From Corallium rubrum (lineage: Eukaryota; Cnidaria; Anthozoa; Scleralcyonacea; Coralliidae): a DNA stretch of 64,000 bases. The notes under the pieces are model-generated. The model ran no database searches. It was not told the DNA's origin and saw only the letters and a program-made list of their open reading frames with translations. Where the stretch lies: NCBI GenBank assembly GCA_964035015.1, contig OZ035997.1, positions 86,217,982 to 86,281,981 on the forward strand, read 5' to 3'. The position numbers and the translations under genes were made by a program. Below, piece by piece: positions 1-10,753 of this stretch; the stretch's first letter is position 1, and every line of letters starts with the position of its first letter.

Positions 1-240
1 GAAAACGATTCTTTGGAGATAAAAATATTTCACCACGAGGTTATTAAATCTCCAGTACGCAGATACTACGGGTAAAAGTCCGTGGCAAAAAAGTCAGTGT
101 ACTCACGAAGCGGGTTTTACATTTCTCGATTTTGCCGACACATTTGTTTATAGAAAAAGATGGCCAAAATTTTCGAAACTACGCATTGTTGAAATACATG
201 GGGTACGTATATTGTTAGAAATTTTATAAGCTTTGATTCG

Positions 241-536
241 GCATAGATAATGGAAGGGGAACTGGATAGGAAACTTCAAACGAGGTTAAAGAACCGGAAA
301 CGTTGTTTGCACAACTTGCTATGGTAATTACACACTTAAAAGCAGCTAATGCACCTATTGCTGAAATTAGACAAAAGTGTAATATCACTGAAGTTCAGTA
401 GTGTCTGATTTTAGCCATGTGGACCACCCATTAGGTGCATTGCCCGCTTATAAGCGTATAATTACCATAGCAAGTTGTGCAAACATCGTTTCCGGTTTCG
501 TAAGTTTCCTATCCGGTTCCCCTTCATTATTTATGC
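241..536. repeat. Fold-back (palindromic) element
   Basis: The left arm (about 241-334) and right arm (about 456-536) are reverse complements with few mismatches. Both contain the sense or antisense of GGAAACTTnnnACGAGG and TTGCACAACTTGCTATGG. A ~120-bp unpaired centre separates them. This is the architecture of a non-autonomous fold-back or MITE-like element. No coding capacity is seen. Confidence 0.7.
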
Positions 537-591
537 TAGGGACAAATCAGGATCTTTATGTGTTCAATATATAAGCAAATTATAAGCATTT

Positions 592-936
592 CAGGGGCGT
601 AGGAAGGAGGGGGCCCGGGGGGTGCGCGGAATAGCTTTCGGCTCCAAAAAATAATTGAATTTAAAAAAAATTGCATTATAAGTGCGACTTCGATTGCGCT
701 GATCGGCCAATTAATAATAATAATCCATCCTGACTCACAGATAACATAGACTCACAAATCATAATGAAAGAACTAATCGGAAAGGGACTAACGAAAGAGG
801 TAGAGAAGACTCTGAAATTGCCATTTCCAACGATCTAGAGACTCAAAATTTTCAAAATTTTCTCGCTCGGCGCCAACCATGGTGGCGCCTCGTGGGAGTC
901 TGCCTCCCTAAGTTTATCAAGCTTCCTACGCCCCTG
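592..936. mobile_element. MITE-like element with 15-bp terminal inverted repeats
   Basis: The element begins CAGGGGCGTAGGAAG (592-606) and ends with the exact reverse complement CTTCCTACGCCCCTG (922-936). It is ~345 bp, with no open frame of note, as expected of a non-autonomous DNA transposon. I could not recognise a target-site duplication. Confidence 0.6.
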
Positions 937-1582
937 TACAATATCATGACACAGCAAGTTTAAATAAAGACATATTAGTGATAATGATGAAATATAGTAA
1001 ATAGTACTAAAATATTATCCCGATTAACAAATTTAGAAACGTTATAAATAACTTAAAACCAACGCTAAAACCAATAAGCAGCGTTTCATAATTTCTTTAA
1101 TATCCACAATTATTATTATAATGTTCTTACAAATGCATCACCAAAATTGATTTAATATATGCAATTATAACTTAGTTCATAATATGCATGAAAGTGACTG
1201 CATTCTGATTGGTTGTTTTTGGAGTAGAAAGATGGCAGGTGCTATATTTTTACTTTTCCAACGACCTGAATTGTCGTACACAAATGAATACACAACTTCA
1301 CGTAAACCGAAAATTTTGTTGTCAAGTAATGCAGAAGACGTTTTTAAAAGCTTGGACGAGTCACGAAACGTACGTGTCGCATTCGCAAGATAAAGTACTT
1401 GTATTTTGTTCAGCAAGCTATTTTTTTGTTGGAAAATTAACTCACTAGTTGAAAGAATATTGTTAAAATTGTATGCGACCATAATAGCAGTGTAAATTTA
1501 AATAGTGAAATCGAGGTGTCGACACTGTATATTTGGCAGGCATTAAAGTAAGATTCAATGTTCACTAAATTCTTCTGCTATT
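937..1582. other. Intergenic, no gene recognised
   Basis: AT-rich sequence 3' of the minus-strand MYND gene. Several short overlapping open frames occur on both strands, but none has a recognisable domain, splice context or compositional signal. This stretch should contain the 3' UTR of the MYND gene. Confidence 0.5.
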
Positions 1583-4500
1583 TCATGGGGATCCATTCAA
1601 GCACTCGGTAGCTCGAAGATATTCTATGAATTGCTTGGAGTTGTCGAGATAATCGATGTAAGTCACTAAACCTCCATCTTTAAGAAGCGAGCTACTTCCA
1701 GTATCTTTTATTACGCGGTTGCGCATTTCAGGCGTGGGGGGCATAGGAATAATAGCCGCGAAAGCCGCGTCGGGGCAAAAATCTCGCGTCCAATTTTGCG
1801 TTTCGGTGACAATGGTAGCTTTTGAGTTGGAATGGTTTAGTTGTTTTGAGCACAACTTCAACAAATGTGGGAGTAGAATATAATCGGATAAATTAGTGGT
1901 TAGAATGCGATCATAATTTTCTTCTGGGCTTAAGTGTTGGCTTAGGTCCATGCAGTTTGCTAGGACTGCTTTAAAACTGACGCGGCCACTACTCAAGGTT
2001 TCCTTGGACCGTCGAAGGATTTCGTTTACGTAAGCTGTGTACATTTGGACTATTGAATTGCAATGCTTGAATTTCTTTACCTCGAGATAGTCCCAGCCGG
2101 AAAATGGAAGTATTGATGAGTCAAAACAGAATGAGTACTGCATTCCGGTCATAACCTTGGGGCATCCGGTCAAAGTTGGGTTCTCAGCAACCAATGAAGC
2201 TCTTGTTTCAACGAAAACGCCATCCTCCATCCACTTTTTTGCCGACTTAACATGCTCGGACGGTATGGACGAATAGTAACTGGATATTCCATACTTGCTG
2301 CCTGGATCTCTCTCAAAGGCTTCTTTCCGCTGTTCGCTGATCCACTTTGATCTTAACACGGGCAAGTCAAGCCAGGTTTTCCAAACACGTCTCATCTCAT
2401 TCAGGTGCTCCTCGTCAATGGACAGTAACCCGTTGGTTTTCAGCTTTAGCTGCTCTGAGCTCCGCATTTCCGAAAGCTCGCGAAGGAACAAGCACAAGGA
2501 CTGGTATGTTTCGTCGTTCAACTGTGTAGAGTACCATACCTCTGTCACTTGGTTTACATGATCAGGTTCACCTAAAGATGGATTAAGAATATGAAAATTT
2601 TAAACCGAAGGACAGGAGCTACGTAACGAAGATAATTTCTGTAACTAGTTCAGACTTTAGAAATTGTTTTCAGTCGTTGTGCGAACCCACGTTCCTTTAA
2701 CACTTTGAGGCCGGGACCTCTCCCTGTGCTGAATAAAATCGTCTGGCGTTGGCCAGAATAAAATAGTAAAGACTCGTCGTCAGGCTTTATCTAGAGTCTC
2801 TGAAATGGCATTTCTTGCGTTTTGGGAGAAGATTTTACAGAATTCTGAAGATTATAAAACGTCATATAAAACACACAATTTGCACAAGAAGATAGCAAGA
2901 CAACAGTGCGTAAACACGATACTAGCAAAGCAGTTTGGACAAACGTGGTTTACGATATCTAACGCATTGTAGGCCTACACTCATTTGATCGAAAATTAAC
3001 TGGTTAACATGGGTAAGAAGGCTGATTTGTACTATCTTATTCGTGTGTTGGACAAATGGTTTTTGAATACATTTATTTACACTCGCTAGAATGCAATGTC
3101 AACGAAAAAATCGTTAGTTATTGAAAGTATGTCATTTTGTCATTCCTGTAAACAAATATTCTGCCGCGAAAATACATTTTTTAAATTGTCCAAGCATGAT
3201 TTCGGTAAGCGACGATGATTTGTTACGCCAAAAATCACAAATTAACGAGATTATCGCTGGGTTTGTTTTTTTAAATTTCTGCTTCATTACTGAAGTATTT
3301 GCAAGCGTCAAGTTTGAATTAGGGACAAAACCGTTCTGTCAGAAAAAATTTGAGCGGCATATATATAGTGTACTCATTTGAATGTTTTAGCCAGCAAACG
3401 TGGAATTTGTCCGTCCTCCATATTAACACCTTGCACACAGCCCCCCGTGGCGCCGCCACTGGGCGTCTCCCTGTGCTGAATAAAATCGTCTGGCGTTAGC
3501 CAGAATAAAATACTAAAGAGTCTTCAGGCTTCAAAGTGTTAAGGGCCTCTCCCTATGATGAATAAAATACACATCACTGGGTGTATTGCACTTGAGGCAT
3601 GTGACATGTTGATCTCCACGACATTTGAACATGCATCAGCTGAGTAAAGCTGTCTAGTAGTTTAGTGAACTTGGTGATGGTATAATTTCTTTCTCAGGAC
3701 TCAGCTAAAAATTTTAAGTGAAGAACTACCATTGTTATATACCAAAGACTTTCGTTTGCCAATAATGAAATCCTATTGGTCAAATCATGGTCACGTGTTG
3801 TTCAACAAACTCAATGTTTCTTTCTGCTGAGGGAAACATTGCACTGTTTTACTCTGACGTCAACAATGAAGAGGGAAACAGTGCAATGTTTCCCTCTGAC
3901 GTCGCTTTAATCATGCTTTGTTTACGTGAATACACGATCAAGAACTTTGAACTCTTTGGGCATTTTGAAAACAAGAGCTTGTTTCGAGCTTGTTTGGTAC
4001 GAAACAGTCCATTTTCTGAAAGAAAGAGTTTCTATACATATCTTCAAAGGTCTGAAAAACACTTGGAGAAATATAAAGCTGTTCTTAGTGTTGAGTCTGG
4101 TGTATTTGTTTAGTTGAATGACTTGAATTAAAATTACGAAGACAAAGTCAAAGTGTTTGGTAAGTCTTTTCGGCGTTTGCAAGGGTTTTGTATTTTGTAT
4201 TTTAAAAGTCTTTGGTATATAACAAAACGCTTGTTGACTTTTGCCTCGAGAAACATCGAGTTTTACGGTCCCTCAGGCTTCAATGTCACCCTCGGGTGAC
4301 ATTGAAGCCTTCGGTCTGTGAAACTCGATGTTTCCCTCGGCGCCAGTCACCAAGTGTATAGTATAATGACTGGTGACAAATCAAAACTATTGTTACTGCT
4401 ACGGCTACATCAACTGCGTACATTTAAAAATTGGCAAAAAGAAGAGGTAATCGGTCACGAATTGACAGAGGATAATGGTATACAATATTTCACTAAAATG

Positions 4501-6399
4501 TGGTGCAAAATCTGCTGAAACAACCAAAAGGCAATTGAAATCAGTCACCCTTCTTGCTGAGGTCCTGCAAAGACGGCCATGTTAACATACGTAAATGGGA
4601 CGTCCAACGTTGTAAAATGTAGCGTTTTGAGGCACTTATCTGGAAAAGCTCATGAAATAGCTATAACTGCAGATCAAGGAAAACCTGCTAACCAAAGAAT
4701 AGGATCAGGGGACGGGATTTCCGAATCTCCATCTATGAAAAGGCAGATAAAGATAACAACATCCGTGGATAAGATGGCCACGGATTCATACCGAAAAATG
4801 TTGAACACAGCATTGTTTCACAATGTATATATATATATATATATATTATAATTTATTATATATATTATGTTGTTCTGTAGTTCAATAAAATTGTTAATGT
4901 TTGGTTTAAATCTTTTCAGGCATTAATTTGGGTTACACGTTGTCGTTTATGACCGTATATTTTGACTTTTAACCCAGGTGCTCAATCAAGCACCTGGCTC
5001 AATTCAGGTGCTTGATTGATCAATCTCCTCTGTTTTTTTCATCACAAGGCCTGATATATATGCTTTAATTATAAGATTGAAAACTGCAAGTTAATATAGC
5101 TTATCGCTTGACATAGGGCAAGGGTTTTGACAGGATATAGACACAATTAAATAATCATGCCTCTTGCTCTGATGCTGTGGCAAAACTGTCAAGTGCTTAA
5201 TATGTTTTTACAAATCTAGATCTAGAGCTTTAATTTTAATAAAATTATACACTGCAATGTACCACTGAGCCCATCATATTATTTTGCAGAATTTGTATAA
5301 GTAAAAATACACACTCGCATTAAACAACTACGATCATCAATCTCAAGCTAACGTACTTTACATAATTTATATCTACATACAACCAAAAACACAGAATAAA
5401 GACTATACAGAAGGGCCACTCGGGTCGGAACCTTTGAAGTTTTTGTCTCCATGCATGTCGCATTACGCACGTTCCTCAGCCAGTAAACTGCATGTTCTGG
5501 CCAATAAGCACGCTGAACTGGCTGTCCTAGCCAGTAAACTGCATATTTTTGCATAAAAATACGAGGACACGTTGTACGTACCGCTAAGTGTCCCTTCTGT
5601 ATAGTCTTTATTCTGTGCCAAAAAGTCTTGTAATCATGTTTCGCTTTGTTTTGTTTTGTCGATTTCCAGATTTGGTGTCCGTCGTTTCAGTTACATCCCG
5701 ACTGGATAAACTCTGATGAATGACGCAACATCGAAAATTATCTTACGTAAAATATCTCATTTTCTTACAATGTTCACATTCTATAATCAGATTATAATAA
5801 TACTAACCTTGAATGATCATATAGAGAAGTAGAATCAATCTAGCCAAGGTACACGGTTCAATATCGTTTAGCGTAAATTTCAAATCGGTTTTTGGATTCT
5901 TTGGTAAGGAAGCACAAGTGAGAACGACATTTCGTAGGTCACCAGCACCAAGAACTAACACACTCAATGGAGTTTCGTAATCCAAGCCTTCATTCTCTTC
6001 CAGATTAAGGTAATCATACGCCGGGTAGTTCCCCCAGTAATAAAGCTTCGTTATCACTCTCTGCATATTGGGAACAGCGAAGAACATCGATATTTTTTTC
6101 GAGAGACATTTTATTTTCCTTTCTACAGCCTTGCAATTTCCTTTGTGTTTTGGTCTGTCTTTCGTTTGACATTCAACACCGCAGTAGTAAGCTTGACAAC
6201 AAGCAGAACAGTTCTTAAGACTGTCTGCTTTCTTGCTACAAGCTCGACAAACTTTTATTGCCGCCTCGCAGTCTGACTTGTGTCGCCATTGATCACTCTG
6301 TTGGCATCCTTTGCTACAGTATTTGGCCACTTGACAACGATCGCACTCCACCACTATCGAACGCTTTTGACAACGCCAGCACTCAAGAAATCCTGGCAT
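1583..6399 (-). CDS. Tandem MYND zinc finger / DUF4470 domain protein, two coding exons
   Basis: Exon 1 runs 6399-5808 and exon 2 runs 2571-1583 (minus strand), about 526 residues. The exon 1 donor is CAAG|GTTAGT and the exon 2 acceptor is CTTTAG|GTG. Phase 1 joins cleanly to give ...MIIQ-GEPDHVNQ. Residues ~5-40 form one MYND finger (CWRC...CDRC...YCSKGC...HKSDC). Residues ~55-90 form a second (CRAC...CSAC...YCGVEC...HKGNC). Both keep the full Cys/His set. Residues ~155-200 match DUF4470 (VLVLGAGDLRNVV...FTLNDIEPCTLARLILLL). Exon 2 continues as a helical C-terminal region of unknown function. MYND fingers usually bind proteins; the molecular role here is unknown. The start chosen is the ATG of MPGFLECWRC, because the upstream in-frame codon is a non-ATG. 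The 3.2-kb intron is full of repeats. The promoter and exon 1 have an inverted duplicate at 8160-9130. Confidence 0.85.
2690..3560. repeat. Copies of a dispersed ~100-bp hairpin repeat family
   Basis: Two partial copies (about 2700-2785 and 3428-3540) share the core CTGAATAAAATCGTCTGGCG followed by GCCAGAATAAAATA. A third fragment starts near 3543 (CCTCTCCCTATGATGAATAAAA). The same family, in reverse orientation, recurs at 22485-22700, and diverged versions lie at 6725-6805 and 8160-8215. The core can fold (TCTGGC/GCCAGA). These copies lie in the intron of the MYND gene. Confidence 0.6.
3734..4223. mobile_element. MITE-like element with 19-bp terminal inverted repeats
   Basis: The left end GTTATATACCAAAGACTTT is the reverse complement of the right end at 4204-4223. 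An internal near-palindrome (about 3825-3905, GAGGGAAACA...TGTTTCCCTC) adds further fold-back structure. It is intronic to the minus-strand MYND gene. No transposase is encoded. Confidence 0.55.
4241..4345. repeat. Hairpin element
   Basis: CGAGAAACATCGAGTTT...AAACTCGATGTTTCCCTCG forms the outer stem. GGCTTCAATGTCACC/GGTGACATTGAAGCC forms a perfect inner stem with almost no loop. It lies just beyond the 3734-4223 element and may be a fold-back derivative. Confidence 0.55.
4826..4862. repeat. (TA)n microsatellite
   Basis: An uninterrupted TA run of about 22 bases followed by a diverged AT tract. Confidence 0.8.
5085..5310. repeat. Dispersed repeat, inverted copy at 32325-32520
   Basis: The segment containing AATAATCATGCCTCTTGCTC, then GGCAAAACTG, then GCCCATCATATTATTTTGCA aligns in reverse complement with 32325-32520, with scattered differences. 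Two copies 27 kb apart in opposite orientation indicate a transposed, unidentified repeat. Confidence 0.55.
5390..5617. mobile_element. 228-bp MITE with 26-bp perfect TIRs and a 7-bp target duplication
   Basis: The ends CACAGAATAAAGACTATACA... (5390-5415) and its exact reverse complement (5592-5617) bound 228 bp of non-coding sequence. The flanks are CCAAAAA on both sides, consistent with a 7-bp target-site duplication (or part of an 8-bp one, as in hAT elements). It lies in the MYND gene intron, 190 bp from the donor. Confidence 0.75.
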
Positions 6400-6775
6400 C
6401 GCTAAGAAGCTAAAGTGTATACAACTCAACAATTAATTATAAGCCATGGGTCAGATCTGCGTATTTAAACCGGGTAAAAGTTACATTCTTTCTTTGTAAT
6501 AATGAAACTCACAAGCAATCCATTTCAAAGATCTATAGAACGTGTTTTTACTTGGTCGCAGCATGTCACGACTTGTCCTCTGTGGGTATTATATCCCGGT
6601 ACTATTATCTCTTCCAAGAAAACTGGATGTTTCTTCCTGGAATCATGCAATGGACCGACGAGTGATTCGTATTTAGATACTTCAATATTAAACCAAACTA
6701 AGGATTAAATACATAAATTTTATTAAACTAAGTTATCCCTGCCAGAGGGTTTTCCTGAGGTAAATAAAATTATCT
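5765..6775. repeat. Left arm of a ~1-kb inverted duplication (MYND exon 1 and promoter)
   Basis: This segment matches 8160-9130 in reverse complement. The match covers the first ~40 bp of the intron, all of coding exon 1, and ~370 bp upstream. It stays recognisable in the upstream blocks CAGATCTG, TTCTTCCTGGAA and CTGCCAGAGGGTT, with small indels. The match ends near a copy of the dispersed hairpin repeat, so repeat-mediated duplication is plausible. Confidence 0.75.
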
Positions 6776-8159
6776 GAAAATCATCAAAACAAAATACTAA
6801 GTCTAATTCGAAGGATGTATTTACTGTCGTGGCAAATAAATGTTCCTAACCTAAAATATCGTTGGAATTTATTTGGTCTGTCTGACAAATTTATTTGATG
6901 AAGTCATGAAGTTCGTTAAACAACTTCCTGCTTTGAATTGTGCTCGATTAGTAATCGTATTTCCTGTATTGGTTATTCAGAAGAAGCGCAAACTAATCAA
7001 ATTCAAAGCAGGAAGTCTCCAGAAGCTACATGTAAACTGGATATAAAGCTAATAAATCTTCACAACCAGGATTAGGCAAAACTAACCATTTTCTCCATAA
7101 TTTTTATTTAATACATATATTTATCCCTTTTTGTGTACAAATACAAATTAAGTTTTTTAAAGCATATTTGTTGTGTCTTTCCCGCTGTGCGTGATATCAA
7201 CTGTACTAAACTGATCTTTACTTCTGCATAAAACTATATAATCGGTATACATGTTTCCATGCCTGTGGCACAAAATACACTGTGCTTGTGTTATTAGCAT
7301 GCAATGCTTGTATCTGGTGTGTATGGTACAATTTTAGGTGATGTATCTGGTACAATTTTAGGTGACTTATTGCAGTATAATCATAATTATACACGTTATT
7401 TCTAATATTATACATAAGTATGATACCAGCTCTACCTGAAATGTTAAAATTTATTAAAAATTAAGCTGTATAAAAAATCCACTGTTTGTTTCATTCCTGA
7501 GTTCTCAGTACTACTTTTCTCTAGCAATATTAAGAAAAAATATGGAAAATTATTCAGCAGTAGAGTAAACAATTTTAAATAGTAATTATAATATGAGCGG
7601 CCGATATTTATGGACATTTACAATGGTGAGCCGAACTTACTTATCATATCAAATTCTATATAAGTGTACATGATGAATACTTTGTTTAAGAGCTGTAAGA
7701 AACGTTAGATAAGATCATTTTAACTCAGAAAAAACTAAATTTGAGTCGCTAGTGTCTAATAACTTTGCGGATAAAACATTGATGTTTTATTAATCAATGT
7801 TTTAACGGTATTTACAAAAACCTGATTAAACATTCATTTCTTTTGAATTTTCCTTATGAATTATTCATGATATGATAAAATACAATTAAAATTCAATATT
7901 GCGAAATTTACATGGCACTTTCTCGATTAATTATAGTAAAGCACGAATGTCACTATTAATCACTAATCACACAGGTAGCTTTCAATTTTAATTTTTCAAT
8001 ATTTACCACTAAGACGAATGTTAAAGTTTTACATCACTCTTCCGAGGAGTTGAAGGAGATCTAGCTATGACTATTATTTATTTACCAATAAGTAAAGCAA
8101 TTTATATTCTGTATTCGTTTTCGAATTAGACTTTAGAATGCTTTGTATTGCATGGTTAA
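6776..8159. other. Spacer between the two inverted MYND copies; no gene seen
   Basis: AT-rich sequence that separates the divergent promoters. It holds short palindromic stretches (for example GACTTCCTGC/GCAGGAAGTC around 6900-7020) and a short imperfect tandem AATTTTAGGTGA motif near 7330-7365. No supported open frame or RNA gene. Confidence 0.5.
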
Positions 8160-9130
8160 CGCCAAAGAATTTTATTTACCTCAGGAGAACCCTCTGGCAG
8201 GAATAATTCAAAAGAAAATTCGAAAAAGAATCAATATCTAATCTTGAGTTTGCTAGCCACTCGTCAATCGTATATTTCCAGGAAGAAACGTGCAGTTTCT
8301 TGGAAGAAAATTAATACCGGGAAAAAATACCCACTGCAAACAAGTCAAAACCCATTCTTTAGCTGGACTGCATGATATGCTGCAGCAACGATCAGAAAGA
8401 ATGTAGCTTTTATACATATACTCGTTTTATATATACAGATCTGAACCCTGGCTATCAATTGCTGAGTTGTATCCATTTGAGCTTTTTAGCGATGCCAGGA
8501 TTTCTTGAGTGCTGGCGTTGCCACAAGCGTTCGACAGTTGTGGAGTGCGATCGTTGTCAAGTGGCTAAATACTGTAGTAAAGGATGTCAACAGAGTGATC
8601 GATGGCGACACACGTCAGACTGCAATGCGGCAACAAAAGTTTGCCGAGCTTGTGGCAACAAGGCAGAAAATCTTAAGAACTGTTCGGCTTGCTGTCAAGC
8701 TTACTACTGCGGTGTTGAATGTCAAACGAAAGACAGACCAAAACACAAAAGAAATTGCAAGGCTGTAGAAAGGAAAATAAAATGTCTCTCGGAAAATATA
8801 TCCGTCTTCTTTGCTATTAGCAGTATTAAAGTGACACCGAGGCTTTATTACTGGGGGAACTACCCGGCGTATGATTACCTTAATCTGGAAGAGAATGAAG
8901 GCTTGGATTATGAAACTCCGTTGCGTGTGTTGGTTCTTGGTGTTGGTGACCTACGAAATGTCGTTTTCACTTGTGCTTCCTTACCAAAGAATCCAAAAAC
9001 CGTACTGAAATTTACGCTAAACGATATTGAACCGTGTACCTTGGCTAGATTGATTCTACTTCTCTATATGATCATTCAAGGTTAGTATTATAATCTTATT
9101 GTAGAATAGTATGAGCAATCTAACGATGAT
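8160..9130. repeat. Right arm of the inverted duplication
   Basis: Reverse-complement partner of 5765-6775. It carries a second MYND/DUF4470 first exon with its upstream region, in head-to-head orientation to the first copy. Confidence 0.75.
8492..9080 (+). CDS. Duplicate first exon of a tandem MYND / DUF4470 gene, partial
   Basis: Starts MPGFLECWRCHKRS and ends in the same DUF4470 block (VLVLGVGDLRNVV...LNDIEPC) at the donor CAAG|GTTAGT (9081). Both MYND fingers are complete (first Cys set CWRC/CDRC, second CRAC/CSAC). It is 196 codons plus one base, one codon shorter than its inverted sister, and overall very similar to it. No counterpart of the ~330-residue second exon is visible downstream: 9081-14000 holds a gap and a tandem repeat instead. 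The gene is therefore truncated, its second exon lies in the gap, or it has acquired another 3' exon. The open frame itself is intact, which suggests recent duplication or selection. Confidence 0.65.
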
Positions 9131-10553
9131 GCGTAATCTTCGATTACCATCTAATTATTAAGAAAGTTCATAGCATAATGTAGAAATATATTTAAAAAGC
9201 TGACGTTCTTCTACTCATAGTTTACTGTTGTCTTATCGCTTGTATAAGCTGTGTATTAAAATAAAATTGCGTCGTGGATTTATCACAGCGGATTCAGGTT
9301 ACAACAATTGTCGCGTTGTTACAACAGTGACAATTGTGACATCTCCTTGCAAAATGTCAGACGTTGCTGGGCGGGGCTTTAACCTTCTGTCTAAAAATAT
9401 TTGCGTTGCGTGTGACCGTCAGCGGGACTTAGCTCCTTTGACTCCCTTAGCTCCTTTGACTGATCAAAGTTCGTATTTAAAATTTCTTCTGCGCAGGAGT
9501 AATTCTCCTCTTTGAATAATAGTCATATTCTACCTTGAATGCGTGTAACTATTTATAAAAGTTGAGACACGATTAAAAAAAAACATGATTATAGTTCTTT
9601 TAGTGTATTATGAAGGCTTGTACGTATAATATAATTCATAGGCGGAGGGAACCGAGGGGAGGCTGTAAAAGTGGAAAAAATGGGGGGCTGAACCCCCCTG
9701 CCTATGCGCCGAAGGTAAGGGTGATATGATTATACGTTGAATATTTATACATCTTCGATATGCAGCATTTTGAAAATTCCATATCACTGCAGGGTGACAA
9801 TCGTAAGAAAAATCGTGATCGTGTGATAGCTCAAAACTCATTTCATGAAGTACTCCACGTATTAGCATTTGTGACTGCTGACCAAAAGTATTATGAATGA
9901 GCACAATGAATTTCCGTTTTCGTCTGAGCCAGAGTAGGCTGGACAGCTGCCGCAAAGCATCATGGTCCTAACGCTAAAATTGATAAATTATTGATTCATT
10001 TGCATCTGACCACCGACGCTCTCTCCTCCGCAGAGGCTTTGCGTGGATAATGAGGTCTAACATGCAGTGGCTACGTGCTACGAGGGAAAACCGCTAGTGG
10101 AAGAAACGTGGGCGTAAGGTCAGAGGCGTGCGGTGAACCCTGGGAAGACGGAAAACGAGAAAAGAAGCCTCTGCCAGATAATGTGCCGTTCTCTGGACAA
10201 ATCCGCGGTTCTCTGGTCATGGCAGACAGCGACGATAGTTTGCACGAAGTACATTGTTTTCTTCAAGATCTAAGGCTAGAATGTACTTCTGGATGTTATT
10301 CTGAATTTTTCTATGGAATCACCTGCCGAACGGGTCGAAAAATTCGAAACGCTGCCAGACTGACAAACGTTTCATCGAACGTTGTCAACTGCCTGGAAGC
10401 TTTCCACTCCTGATTAAGTATTAACTTGATAAACAAAGCCGACGAACAGCGCTAGAAATATTCTCGGTGCTAACTTTCTACGACATAATGGTAAGATCTA
10501 TGTTTACAACAGTTCGTCCTTTGAGATGAATGATAAACTTTCTCATGTAGCGT
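9081..10553. other. Region downstream of the duplicate exon; repeats, no firm gene
   Basis: Contains an inverted repeat around 9641-9710 (CATAGGCGGAGGG...CCTATG) and another with GCAGAGGCTT ends at about 10034-10176, a motif also at the ends of 23493-23780. A 112-codon open frame at 10075-10413 overlaps that second element, has no recognisable domain and is not called as a gene. No DUF4470-gene second exon is found. Confidence 0.5.
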
Positions 10554-10753
10554 NNNNNNNNNNNNNNNNNNNNNNNNNNNNNNNNNNNNNNNNNNNNNNN
10601 NNNNNNNNNNNNNNNNNNNNNNNNNNNNNNNNNNNNNNNNNNNNNNNNNNNNNNNNNNNNNNNNNNNNNNNNNNNNNNNNNNNNNNNNNNNNNNNNNNNN
10701 NNNNNNNNNNNNNNNNNNNNNNNNNNNNNNNNNNNNNNNNNNNNNNNNNNNNN
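10554..10753. other. Assembly gap of exactly 200 N
   Basis: A run of 200 N bases. The round number suggests a placeholder of unknown true size. The first tandem 1.2-kb unit begins at the first base after the gap, so the array probably continues into it. Confidence 0.95.

Noticed and set aside
10075-10413. 112-codon plus-strand open frame
   Set aside because: No recognisable domain, and it overlaps a GCAGAGGCTT-bounded inverted-repeat element. I left it uncalled.
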